Below are positions 1-7,388 of a stretch of 64,000 bases of DNA, piece by piece. The DNA comes from Corynebacterium pseudokroppenstedtii (GTDB taxonomy: Bacteria; Actinomycetota; Actinomycetes; Mycobacteriales; Mycobacteriaceae), in contig NZ_JAEUWU010000002.1 in assembly GCF_019754945.1 (NCBI RefSeq), forward strand, positions 451,292 through 515,291, given 5' to 3'. The notes below the pieces were generated by a model. It had not been told where the DNA came from. It saw only the letters and a program-made list of their open reading frames with translations, and did not search any database. Made by a program: the position numbers and the translations under genes. Within the stretch, counting starts at the first letter, position 1, and every line of letters begins with the position of its first letter.

Positions 1-1001
1 AAAATGAGGCCGTAGGTCAGGATGAAACTGGCGACCGTGTCAGTAGCCCAGTGGGCACCGATGATCACGCGGCTGGCAGCCATGAGAATTCCCCACACCG
101 TTCCGACCCACAGCGCAATCCGCCAGGCTTTGCCACCGAGCGGGCGCAACACGATAGCCAAGGCTGCAAGAGTGGTGCCCTCTTGAGTGTGGCCCGACGG
201 GAACGAGCGGTGTCCATTAGGCAAATTGATGTGATACCACGGCTGATAGGGGCCTTTACCAGCATCAACCTCATAGGGGCGGAACCGACCCCACAGGCTC
301 TTCATCCCGTCGTTCACCCCGTGCCCAGCCCACACAATCGCGAGCATAATCACAGCCGAGATCGCGATCAGGCGCAAAGTCTCAGCCGACAAATTCCGAA
401 CCAGTAGCCACGCCACGATCGAAATGATGATCAGAAGGACAATATCCATAAACATGGCGGGGGCGAATTGCGACCAGGTCATCGTGTCCGAATCATCATT
501 ATTGGCGACGCCGATCGGGGTGCCAGCCGCAAGGTTTGCGCTCCACGACCGACGATACGACTCAGCCTGCTCTGACCAGCCAAGGACCGACAGGAAACTC
601 GCCCATGTGAGCAAAATGCTGCCCAGCCCCCGCGCGATCCCCGGAAGAGAGGAACGGAGGAGGCATCCCGCGAGGACCTGCATAGCCAGCGCACTCAGCA
701 CCGCCGGAGGGAACTCGCCATAGGACTGGAACAGTGTGCCGAACACGCTGTCATGATTGATGACAGCATCGCTGACCTGCTTGTCAGTGAACGTGAAGAT
801 AATCAGCAAGACGGTGGCCACGCCGAGTAACGCGGTGACCGCCGTGGTATTGACGCCACCCCCGTCGTGTTGACGACGTGGGGTCGTGCCCGGGTTGTGG
901 CCTGGCGGGGGAGTGGTGCGAGCCGCATCCGGCTGCGGTGATGACGTCCAGGCCTGGCTGTCATCGGCCTGGTGAGTGGGGAGACTAGGTGCTTGTGCCA
1001 T
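1..1001 (-). CDS. PAP2-family membrane phosphatase (partial, runs off left edge)
   Basis: The gene starts at an ATG at 1001 and reads leftwards without a stop to base 1, giving 333 codons and losing only the C-terminus. It has a Pro/Gln/Thr-rich cytoplasmic N-terminus of about 50 residues, then several hydrophobic segments. The acid-phosphatase/PAP2 signature is present: an arginine-containing first motif (KSLWGRFRP), the second motif SFPSGHT, and the third motif around SRVIIGAHWATD with its His and Asp. PAP2 membrane enzymes dephosphorylate lipid phosphates such as undecaprenyl or phosphatidylglycerol phosphate on the outer face of the membrane; the exact substrate cannot be read here. No strong ribosome binding site precedes the ATG. 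Confidence 0.85.
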   Translation of the reverse strand, partial: MAQAPSLPTHQADDSQAWTSSPQPDAARTTPPPGHNPGTTPRRQHDGGGVNTTAVTALLGVATVLLIIFTFTDKQVSDAVINHDSVFGTLFQSYGEFPPAVLSALAMQVLAGCLLRSSLPGIARGLGSILLTWASFLSVLGWSEQAESYRRSWSANLAAGTPIGVANNDDSDTMTWSQFAPAMFMDIVLLIIISIVAWLLVRNLSAETLRLIAISAVIMLAIVWAGHGVNDGMKSLWGRFRPYEVDAGKGPYQPWYHINLPNGHRSFPSGHTQEGTTLAALAIVLRPLGGKAWRIALWVGTVWGILMAASRVIIGAHWATDTVASFILTYGLI

Positions 1002-1182
1002 ACGTATGGTGTATCAAGCTTCTTTAACGTCCCACTGACGTAAACATGAACACTAAGTGAAGCTCGGGGGAAACAATGGCGGGTGGTGATGTGCCGCACC
1101 GCCTTTTGTCGTATAACCCCAGGAAGAACCCAATTCCTGGGGCGCGAAGCACCGACGCACGGAACAAGGAGCCGGTAGACGG

Positions 1183-1338
1183 AAAACTGCGGGGGAATGC
1201 TGCACCTGGAGCCCAAAAGTGTGCGGGGATATGCGTCCTCAAATAAAAGTGCGGGGGAATATGGTCAATTTTCGGCCATTTTTCGCCCATATTCCCCCGC
1301 AGTTTTCACCACCGACCCCTATATGCCCCAGCAGTTTT
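1183..1338. repeat. Five-copy 18-bp repeat array, consensus AAAACTGCGGGGGAATATG
   Basis: Copies lie at 1183-1198, 1215-1233 and 1245-1264 in direct orientation, and at 1286-1306 and 1321-1338 in inverted orientation. Starts are spaced about 30 to 41 bases apart. The third and fourth copies form a perfect 15-bp inverted repeat (1250-1264 with 1287-1301, 22-base loop). Copies two and five carry mismatches. The regular spacing and mixed orientation suggest a protein-binding array or a structured RNA rather than coding DNA. Confidence 0.65.
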
Positions 1339-1370
1339 CCCGCACGCGGACACAATTTCGTCGTATAACA

Positions 1371-1406
1371 CAAAAACCCGCCATACGCCGGAGCGATATG
1401 GCGGGG
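1371..1406 (-). terminator. Rho-independent terminator of the coiled-coil gene
   Basis: A perfect 9-bp stem (CCCGCCATA at 1377-1385 with TATGGCGGG at 1397-1405) is followed on the minus strand by five T residues (1372-1376). It lies about 90 bases past the stop codon of the minus-strand gene at 1498. Confidence 0.75.
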
Positions 1407-1497
1407 AACCCGACCACCTAGGAAACCTTCCTAGACGGTGGATCAGGTGATGGATCGGGCATTGGATCAGGGGTTAGACCCGACCGTGAAGATAGCC

Positions 1498-3141
1498 CTA
1501 TTTCTTGTCGTCCTTCAGGGCGTGGCGGCCGGTTCCATTCTGGGAGTTGCCCTTACCATTGTTGCCCTTCTTCTGGCCACCGTTGTTCTTCGGTGCGCTG
1601 GGCTTCTGAGCACCATTGTTCTTGGACGCATTGCCCTTGCTAGAACCCTTACCAGCTTTAGCCTTGGCACTCGGTGCCTGAGGAGCGCTGTTCTTCGGCG
1701 CACTGTTCTTGGGAGCGGACTTCTTGCCGTCAGACTTCTTGGCGTCCTTGGCCTTCTTCTCCGCCTGAGCCTTGACGTCCTTAGCTTCCTTCTTCAGGTC
1801 TTCCGCCTTATCCTGAGCGGCTTTCTTGACCTCGTCGGCCTTGTCGTCGGCGCGGGAAGCGGCGTCTTTGGCATCAGCTTTAGCCTGCTCGGCTTTATCT
1901 GCAGCCCGGTCGGCAACGTCGGAAGCAGCAGCCTTAAGGTCCTCCGCCTTGTCCTTGGCGGCATCCTTCAGCTCTTCAGCCTTGCTCTGGGCAGCTTTCT
2001 TAACCTCGTCGGTTTTCTCCTTGGCTTGATCGGCCTTCTCCGCCGCCGCGGCCTGAGCGTCGTCCTTAGCGTCGGCTGCCTTCTCCTTGGCATCCTCCAC
2101 TTTGTCCTCTTTGCTGTCGGCAGAGGAGTCCGACGTCGGGGTTTCCGTCTTGTACACCAAGCGGGGCTCGTCGTTGTTCTTCGGCGGTTCCGTCGATACG
2201 TTCTTGGAGGAACGAGACTTGTACGTTGCCCATCCGCCGGCAACGAGTGCAACGAACAAGACGATAAATAAAGGCTTCTTGCTGCGCTTCGTCTTCTTCC
2301 CAGCCGCTTGATCCAGTGAATCGGTCACGGAGTCGGGCAGACGATCGCTGACGGAATCAGGCAGGTTGTTTGATGCAGCGGCTGCAACGTTGCTGGCGGT
2401 CTCTGCAGCTTTGCCCCGCACGTCGGACGCGGTGTCCTGGGCTTTTCCGGCGAACTCGCTCGCTTTGTCTGAAGCCTTGTCCGCAAACTCGCTGGCCTTG
2501 TCAGTGGCCTTGTCCGCAAACTCTGCGGCCTTCTTCTGGAAAGCCTCAGCGCGCTTCTGAAGAGCATCGGCCTCCTTAGCGTTCTGCTTACGGGCCTTGG
2601 AGGCTTTCTTATCCGCCTTCTTCTGAACTTTCTTAGCTTTCTTTTCTGCCTTGGCGCGGGCTTTATTTAACTTCTTGCCAGCTTTATCCGCTTTGTCTGA
2701 TGCAAGGTCATAAGCGCGTTCGCTCTCTTCGCGGATGCGATCAACGACAGCCACGGCAGTGGGGTTCGCTGAAGCGCGCAGCTGCTCCAGAGTGGACTTC
2801 TTCTTTGACATGGCCGAGTTCTCCTTGGATGAGCTTTGGGAGGACGCTTTCTTGTCCTTCGTCTTCTCTTGCTTTTTAGCTTTTTTAGCCGCTTTCTTGT
2901 CCTTCTTCCCCTTAGCCTCGGAGGAATTATCAGAGGACGAATCGTTGGCGTTCTTATCTACCTTACCGTTATCGCCCTGACCACGCGGTTTCCCGGGGTT
3001 GGATTCCTTCGCTTTTGCGTATTCAACAAGGCGCTCGACGGGGTCGAAGTCGCGAGCTTCCTTATTGTCTTTTCGCTGTTTGCGGGCGTCGGAGAGGTTG
3101 CGTGCCGCGCGCAAAAACATGGTTGTGTCCGAGGAGTTCAT
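1498..3141 (-). CDS. Lys/Ala-rich membrane-anchored coiled-coil (LEA/apolipoprotein-like repeat) protein
   Basis: This 547-residue protein is dominated by Ala, Lys, Asp and Glu with degenerate 11-residue periodicity (repeats such as AADKAEQAKADAKDAA), typical of long amphipathic helices. A single hydrophobic segment at about residues 290-306 (LFIVLFVALVAGGWATY) divides it into a basic N-terminal half and a C-terminal half with further helical repeats. The tail has SAPKN repeats followed by an Asn/Gly/Lys-rich stretch. The start at 3141 is preceded by AAGGAAG six bases upstream; an internal Met (MSKKKSTLEQ) near 2811 is a weaker alternative. It is divergent from ppiA with a 112-base gap. No enzymatic motif is seen; a structural or envelope-spanning role is inference. 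Confidence 0.8.
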   Translation of the reverse strand: MNSSDTTMFLRAARNLSDARKQRKDNKEARDFDPVERLVEYAKAKESNPGKPRGQGDNGKVDKNANDSSSDNSSEAKGKKDKKAAKKAKKQEKTKDKKASSQSSSKENSAMSKKKSTLEQLRASANPTAVAVVDRIREESERAYDLASDKADKAGKKLNKARAKAEKKAKKVQKKADKKASKARKQNAKEADALQKRAEAFQKKAAEFADKATDKASEFADKASDKASEFAGKAQDTASDVRGKAAETASNVAAAASNNLPDSVSDRLPDSVTDSLDQAAGKKTKRSKKPLFIVLFVALVAGGWATYKSRSSKNVSTEPPKNNDEPRLVYKTETPTSDSSADSKEDKVEDAKEKAADAKDDAQAAAAEKADQAKEKTDEVKKAAQSKAEELKDAAKDKAEDLKAAASDVADRAADKAEQAKADAKDAASRADDKADEVKKAAQDKAEDLKKEAKDVKAQAEKKAKDAKKSDGKKSAPKNSAPKNSAPQAPSAKAKAGKGSSKGNASKNNGAQKPSAPKNNGGQKKGNNGKGNSQNGTGRHALKDDKK

Positions 3142-3253
3142 GGTTCTTCCTTATCGGTTCCTTACCGGTTTCTTGGTCAGGGGCGGATCTTTATAACGTG
3201 TCTTTTACTACTGTAGTGGGGTGAGGGGGCGGTTCGTCTAGTAACTACGTACA

Positions 3254-3793
3254 ATGAGTGTCGTGAGTACGCAGAAGACAGCAACCGCGATTTTGCACAC
3301 TAATCGCGGCGATATTTCTATCGACCTCTTCGGTAATCATGCTCCCCAGACCGTCGATAATTTTGTCGGGTTGGCTAAGGGCACGAAGGATTACTCGGAG
3401 CGCAATGCTTCGGGTGGAGAAGAGGGCCCGTTCTACGATGGCGCAATTTTCCACCGTGTCATCGATGGTTTCATGATCCAGGGTGGGGATCCGACGGGAA
3501 CAGGCCGTGGTGGCCCCGGTTACCGCTTTGGTGACGAATTCCACCCTGAACTGCAGTTTGACCGCCCGTACCTGTTGGCCATGGCGAACGCCGGCCCGGG
3601 TACCAACGGTTCCCAGTTCTTCATCACCGTCGCACCGACGCCGCACCTGAACAACCACCACACCATTTTTGGTGAGGTCACCGATGCGGATTCTCAGAAG
3701 GTCGTCGACACGATCGCGGAAACAAAGACCGATCGCTTCGACCGTCCGCTGGACGACATCGTGATTGACTCCGTGGAGATCGTCGAGAACTAG
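3254..3793 (+). CDS. ppiA: Cyclophilin-type peptidyl-prolyl cis-trans isomerase
   Basis: The 179-residue product is a single cytoplasmic cyclophilin domain that catalyses cis-trans isomerisation of prolyl bonds. The core signature [14 protein letters not shown] sits at residues 66-79 with the catalytic Arg at 68, and SQFFIT follows at 120-125. Length agrees with actinobacterial PpiA. An in-frame GTG nine bases downstream (giving a product starting at STQKTA) is an alternative start, as neither has a strong ribosome binding site. In related actinobacteria ppiA lies near the origin next to crgA, which agrees with crgA at 8.0 kb here. Confidence 0.95.
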   Translation: MSVVSTQKTATAILHTNRGDISIDLFGNHAPQTVDNFVGLAKGTKDYSERNASGGEEGPFYDGAIFHRVIDGFMIQGGDPTGTGRGGPGYRFGDEFHPELQFDRPYLLAMANAGPGTNGSQFFITVAPTPHLNNHHTIFGEVTDADSQKVVDTIAETKTDRFDRPLDDIVIDSVEIVEN

Positions 3794-3958
3794 TTTGTCC
3801 CGCCGGCTAGATTGAGCCGCCGGCTGTGTGTCGTCGGCAATCTATTTAGTACCGATCTATCTAGTACCGACGATTAACGACGAGTAATGCGGCGACCGTG
3901 TCAGTACCGGTAGCGTTCCGGTACGTGTACTGCGTTGGTACGTGTAACGTGTGATGAC

Positions 3959-4795
3959 GTGCTGACCCGGACGATTCGCCAAACCCCTGTGACCTCGGGC
4001 GCGCTGATTGCCTGCATCGTTGTGTACCTGGTGACCGTTGTGCAATCCGGGTCCCTGGAGGGCAACACGCGTGAATCGTCCTTAGCGGCGTCCTGGTGGC
4101 TGTATCTACCCGCGCTGACGCCCGACAACGAAGCTCTCCTCCGTGGTCTGACTTTCAGTTTTCTCCACTCCGGTTTGACGCATCTCTTGTTCAATGGGGT
4201 GATGCTGTGGGTGTTCGGGGTCGGCATCGAGCGCACCTACGGTTCGCTGGCGATGGCGATCATTTTTGCGGGCACAAGCTACGGATCGGCCGCCATGATC
4301 CAGTGGCGCGACCCCCTGTCCCTGACCGTGGGGGCATCCGGAGTGATCTATGGCCTGATGGCCGTTGCCGCAGGCATGTATCTGAACAATAAACCGCAGA
4401 TGAGGGCGCTTATCGTCCTCATTGTGGTGAACTTGGGGTATTCATTAATCACTCCGGGCATCTCCTTGTGGGGGCACATTGGGGGATTGCTGACGGGTGC
4501 CCTGATGGCCGTCGCGATCTACGGAGCACAGATTGTGACCGGCGTTCGCGGGCCAGGCCGACGTGTGGGACGGTTCGTCGCTGCTGGTCTAGGCACCGCG
4601 GGTATGGCGCACGGTGTTGGTTCGATGTCGAGTGGCACCTCATTGCTCGGTGGTGCTGGAGGCGCCATGATGGGTGCCGGTGGATCGCAGCGAAGGCTTA
4701 TCGCGCGATTGTCAGCGTCGGTAGCTGTGTTTGTGGTCGGTTGTGGAGCGATGGTGGTCTACATCGCGCAGGTTCACTCCGCACTGGGGGTATAA
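3959..4795 (+). CDS. Rhomboid-family intramembrane serine protease
   Basis: A multi-pass membrane protein of about 278 residues. The rhomboid catalytic dyad is visible: Ser in the GASG motif (about residue 127) and His in SLWGHIGG (about residue 173), plus the upstream HLLFN motif. Rhomboids cleave transmembrane helices of other proteins; the substrate is unknown. The C-terminus carries a Gly/Ser/Met-rich loop and one last transmembrane segment. The start is uncertain: no in-frame ATG exists near the N-terminus; GTG at 3959 is chosen, and a TTG at 3935 would add eight residues. It follows ppiA by 165 bases that contain short repeats of TAGTACCGA. Confidence 0.88.
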   Translation: MLTRTIRQTPVTSGALIACIVVYLVTVVQSGSLEGNTRESSLAASWWLYLPALTPDNEALLRGLTFSFLHSGLTHLLFNGVMLWVFGVGIERTYGSLAMAIIFAGTSYGSAAMIQWRDPLSLTVGASGVIYGLMAVAAGMYLNNKPQMRALIVLIVVNLGYSLITPGISLWGHIGGLLTGALMAVAIYGAQIVTGVRGPGRRVGRFVAAGLGTAGMAHGVGSMSSGTSLLGGAGGAMMGAGGSQRRLIARLSASVAVFVVGCGAMVVYIAQVHSALGV

Positions 4796-4847
4796 ATTCT
4801 CGAATTGGGTGTATTTCCCGACGAAAATCGGCAGCTGGGCTACCAAA

Positions 4848-5057
4848 AGGTGAGGATGGGGTCTACAGTTGTTGTGTACAAGACGATGAGGAACCCGGTG
4901 AGAATCCGGGGCGGTCGCGCCACTGTGACTTCGTTAGCGGTTGGGCAGTACGCCTGGTCAACCTGGTCGTTCCAGGAAGGGACAGCCCGATTATTGGATC
5001 TGCTGGGGTGAAAACTCCAGGTTGGGATCGCGCTTAACGAAGCAGCCAGATACTCGC
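4848..5057 (+). promoter_or_regulatory. Cobalamin (adenosylcobalamin) riboswitch
   Basis: The leader of cbtB holds the conserved cobalamin aptamer blocks in order: a GGTGAGG-type P1/P2 entry near 4850, GAGGAACCCGGTGAGAATCC (4888-4907), the B12-box core GGGGCGGTCGCGCCACTGTG that ends at 4926, and the closing AGCCAGATACTCGC near 5043-5056. Cobalamin riboswitches normally shut down B12 or cobalt uptake genes when the cofactor is plentiful, which fits the downstream cobalt transporter. The 3' boundary is approximate. Confidence 0.9.
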
Positions 5058-5221
5058 GTTTTGTATTTACTTTCTTTGTTACGCGTCATATCAAAAGGAG
5101 TTGCTGCTGTTGGCTAAACTATATTCTTTTCTCTTGTGAAAGCAGGCGGAGGTTAACTCACGCCCATCACAAATTCTCAAACTAGGAAAATTCTTTTCTT
5201 CTAGTGTTGTTACTCCATAAC

Positions 5222-5272
5222 GAAACGCCCAGGCAGGCGCGTGGTCTCGTATGCCAGGGCGTTTCTTCACTT
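5222..5272 (+). terminator. Leader terminator, probable riboswitch expression platform
   Basis: GAAACGCCC (5222-5230) pairs perfectly with GGGCGTTTC (5257-5265), followed by the pyrimidine-rich TTCACTTTC. It sits between the cobalamin aptamer and the cbtB start codon, so it is the likely ligand-controlled terminator. A competing antiterminator pairing was not worked out. Confidence 0.65.
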
Positions 5273-5340
5273 TCATAATTGAGGTCTACACTCGCGTAAG
5301 AATACGCATTGTTTATTTTCCGGAAGAGGAAGTATTTGTT

Positions 5341-5586
5341 ATGACCGATTCATCACTTCATGCTGCTCAGCAAGCATCGTCATCTCGGACGTCGGCACGT
5401 TCACTTGCAGAGGCCATTGATGTTCCTTCGTCATTTGTGTGGTTGTTCTCTGCACTGGTCATTGGTCTGTTGGTGTACTACTTCATTGGTATTGACCAGG
5501 GTGCGACCAGCGTCTTCGGTAACGACATGCACATCCACGAGTGGGTGCACGATTCCCGCCACTTCTTGGGATTCCCCTGCCACTAA
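5341..5586 (+). CDS. cbtB: Cobalt transporter subunit CbtB
   Basis: An 81-residue protein with one transmembrane helix (about residues 33-52) and the His-rich C-terminal motif HEWVHDSRHFLGFPCH, the hallmark of CbtB and the presumed metal-binding site. CbtB works with CbtA as a cobalt importer for cobalamin synthesis. The ATG at 5341 follows a GGAAGAGGAAG ribosome binding site. The gene is directly controlled by the upstream cobalamin riboswitch and sits 55 bases before cbtA. Confidence 0.92.
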   Translation: MTDSSLHAAQQASSSRTSARSLAEAIDVPSSFVWLFSALVIGLLVYYFIGIDQGATSVFGNDMHIHEWVHDSRHFLGFPCH

Positions 5587-5641
5587 TCTTCGCGTCATCA
5601 CCAGGTTTTTCCTGGTGCACGCCCATATTTGGAGTTAAAAA

Positions 5642-6493
5642 ATGGAACGCCAATTCGTTCTACGTTGCGGGGGATTCGGTTTACTGGCCGGACTTTTGTC
5701 CTTCATTTTCGCCAAGCTGTGGGCAGAGCCCATCATCAGCCGAGCCATCGATTACGAAAGCGGACGTGACGAGGCCCAAGAGGCCCTCGATAAAGCAGCT
5801 GGTATCGCCACGGGTGGCGATGAGACCGAACTGTTCAGCCGCTCAATTCAATCGACCGTGGGAATCGGTACTGGCATGGTCTTGATGGGGCTTGCCCTCG
5901 GCTTGCTGTACGCGGTTGTGTTCAGCCTTTACCTTCGGTATGCCAAGCCAACCAACATTCGTGGTGCGGCTATCGGCGTTGCAGCCGCCATGTTTGCCTG
6001 CCTCTATGTCGTGCCCTGTTTGAAGTATCCGGCGAATCCGCCCGCCGTCGGTAACCCGGACACAATTAAACAGCGCACATGGCTTTTCCTTACGATGATT
6101 ATCGCGTCTGTGGTCGTCATGATCGGGGTAGTTTTCCTGCACAAGGTTCTGTCCACGCGCATGGATTCGTGGGTTGCTTTCCTCATTTCGGCTGTTGTTT
6201 TCGCGGTCATCATGTACGCGTTTAGCCGGTTGCTGCCGTCGTTGGGACATTTGCATGCCGACATCGACGAGTTCGGCCGACACAACTCTGAGACGCCTCG
6301 CCCGCTGACAGACCCGGACGGGAAGATCGTGTACCCAGGGTTCCCTGCCGATGACCTGTACTATTTCCGCGTCTACTCATTCATGGCCCAGTGCATCCTT
6401 TGGGGCGTTATCGGATTTGGCACCGCGTTGGTGTCTAAGAAGGCCATTCATAAAGCCGCTGTTCAGGCGGAAAAAGAAAAAGTCGCGGCCTAA
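5642..6493 (+). CDS. cbtA: Cobalt transporter subunit CbtA
   Basis: A 283-residue membrane protein with about five to six hydrophobic segments and the CbtA-type conserved LLAGLLSFIFAKLWAEPII start and LHADIDEF region. It is the channel-forming partner of CbtB in cobalt uptake. A GGAG-type ribosome binding site lies about six bases before the ATG. It is in one transcription unit with cbtB under the riboswitch. A 10-bp hairpin follows its stop codon. Confidence 0.92.
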   Translation: MERQFVLRCGGFGLLAGLLSFIFAKLWAEPIISRAIDYESGRDEAQEALDKAAGIATGGDETELFSRSIQSTVGIGTGMVLMGLALGLLYAVVFSLYLRYAKPTNIRGAAIGVAAAMFACLYVVPCLKYPANPPAVGNPDTIKQRTWLFLTMIIASVVVMIGVVFLHKVLSTRMDSWVAFLISAVVFAVIMYAFSRLLPSLGHLHADIDEFGRHNSETPRPLTDPDGKIVYPGFPADDLYYFRVYSFMAQCILWGVIGFGTALVSKKAIHKAAVQAEKEKVAA

Positions 6494-6514
6494 AATTAGA
6501 TCCCGCAACCGTTT

Positions 6515-6548
6515 CGCGTAGCTATGTAGTGCAATGCGTAGCTACGCG
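6515..6548. terminator. Hairpin downstream of cbtA, possible terminator
   Basis: CGCGTAGCTA (6515-6524) and TAGCTACGCG (6539-6548) pair perfectly around a 14-base loop. It starts about 20 bases after the cbtA stop codon. There is no run of T residues, so intrinsic termination would be weak. Confidence 0.4.
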
Positions 6549-6723
6549 TTGTCATATTGGTAGATATATCGTGTGTACCGGTATATCTGTGGGATCATCG
6601 GGATTTGTGACCTGTCTGTTCCGATACCGGCCGGCACACAGCTATTTAGGCGCCAACATAGCTTGCAGACAAACGACGAAGACCTTATTGTGAGAAATAG
6701 CACCACCGTATGGTGGTGGTTTA

Positions 6724-6760
6724 AAAAGTAGGCCACCGCGCTGCTACACGATGACCTACT
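6724..6760 (-). terminator. Minus-strand terminator after the small ORF
   Basis: On the minus strand GTAGGTCAT pairs (with two G-T wobbles) with GTGGCCTAC and is followed by TTTTT. It lies about 20 bases past the stop of the small minus-strand ORF ending at 6776, supporting a real transcript in that direction. A further hairpin (ACCACCA/TGGTGGT) lies just beyond. Confidence 0.55.
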
Positions 6761-6775
6761 CGGGGCAAACCCCTC

Positions 6776-6934
6776 TTAGCAGAGCTTCTCGCTCAAATCG
6801 AATAAAGCTGCTAAGTGGCCAGCCAAAGGCCCATATTTTAAAGCCAGGGCGAGGATCCGTACGATCACGGCCCTGGCTTTGCTTATGCCTTCCAGCCAGC
6901 CTTCACGGCCTCTGGGAACAGGTTTCCTATCCAC
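6776..6934 (-). CDS. Candidate small amphipathic protein (52 aa), unknown
   Basis: A GTG at 6934 lies exactly seven bases after GGAAGGAGGT, a near-perfect complement of the 16S rRNA 3' end. The 52-residue product has a basic N-terminus (DRKPVPRGREGW) followed by a long amphipathic segment (ARAVIVRILALALKYGPLAG) and a single C-terminal Cys. In another frame an ATG at 6939 would give an 18-residue peptide (MVWIGNLFPEAVKAGWKA) ending just before a hairpin, but it sits only two bases from the ribosome binding site. A minus-strand terminator follows. No family is recognised. Size and charge resemble leaderless peptides or small envelope peptides, but this is only a resemblance. Confidence 0.4.
   Translation of the reverse strand: MDRKPVPRGREGWLEGISKARAVIVRILALALKYGPLAGHLAALFDLSEKLC
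6833..6881. repeat. Perfect 11-bp hairpin inside the small minus-strand ORF
   Basis: AAAGCCAGGGC and GCCCTGGCTTT face each other around a roughly 20-base loop. On the minus strand the hairpin begins a few bases after the stop codon of the alternative 18-residue frame, so it could be that peptide's terminator or an attenuator within the longer frame. The T run is only three bases. Confidence 0.55.
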
Positions 6935-7388
6935 ACCATCACCTCCTTCCGTTAAATTGGAGGTCCCCTTCATCGCTGATAGGAGGCCCCACGTGCTTCA
7001 CGCGGGACAGCCGCGCAGCAACGAAAGGGGGCTTGACAACACGTCAAGGCCGAAAGTGACCATAGCAAATTCGAACGCCCCATTGCCGGCCATGAGAAGT
7101 GGGATTGAACAGCAATGGAAACAGGGCATGTGTGCCCATACGCCTTCACATGCCCGCTAGCCAGCTCGCTAACATGCGCTGGGCTGCGGTACGCCGAAGA
7201 TCACTTTCCGTTCTTGAGATGAAGGAATCTCACTGCACCGCCAGGGGCCACCAGCCCGGCACCAAGGTCCTAGAGAGCATGCAGTGACCGCGTGACCATG
7301 CCACCACCACAATCGCCAATTGGGGATACGTTGTATCGATGGAGAAGCCGCCTCGTGGTGGGACGCTCTCAGTGGGATAATCCTTAGT

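Larger units (their letters stand above)
1002..1497. other. Gene-free intergenic region with repeat array and terminator
   Basis: About 500 bases between the convergent-side end of the coiled-coil gene and the start of the PAP2 gene hold no credible reading frame. They contain the repeat array at 1183-1338, a minus-strand terminator at 1371-1406, and a short A/T hairpin (CTAGGAA...TTCCTAG) near 1418-1434. The octamer GGATCAGG or close variants recurs near 1440-1470. Confidence 0.6.
6494..7388. other. Nearly 900-bp region without a conventional gene
   Basis: Between cbtA and the histidine-phosphatase-like gene no long conserved reading frame exists. The stretch holds the cbtA hairpin, a second short A/T hairpin near 6561-6590 (AGATATA/TATATCT), a minus-strand small ORF with a very strong ribosome binding site (6776-6934), a perfect 11-bp hairpin inside it, and a minus-strand terminator (6724-6760). 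The part from 7000 to 7388 shows only short palindromes, and nothing there was recognised as a known RNA family. Confidence 0.55.

Noticed and set aside
1438..2271. 277-residue plus-strand frame rich in Leu and Val
   Set aside because: It is the antisense of the Lys/Ala-rich coiled-coil gene; the apparent hydrophobic protein comes from reading Lys/Ala codons backwards.
3794..3958. Possible hairpin and TAGTACCGA repeats between ppiA and the rhomboid gene
   Set aside because: The CCGGCT/AGCCGCCGG pairing is imperfect and has no T run; the repeats are too short to call a feature.
7081..7140. tRNA-like T-arm sequence (GTTCAATCCC on the minus strand)
   Set aside because: No acceptor, D-arm or anticodon stem could be matched around it, so it is a chance match.
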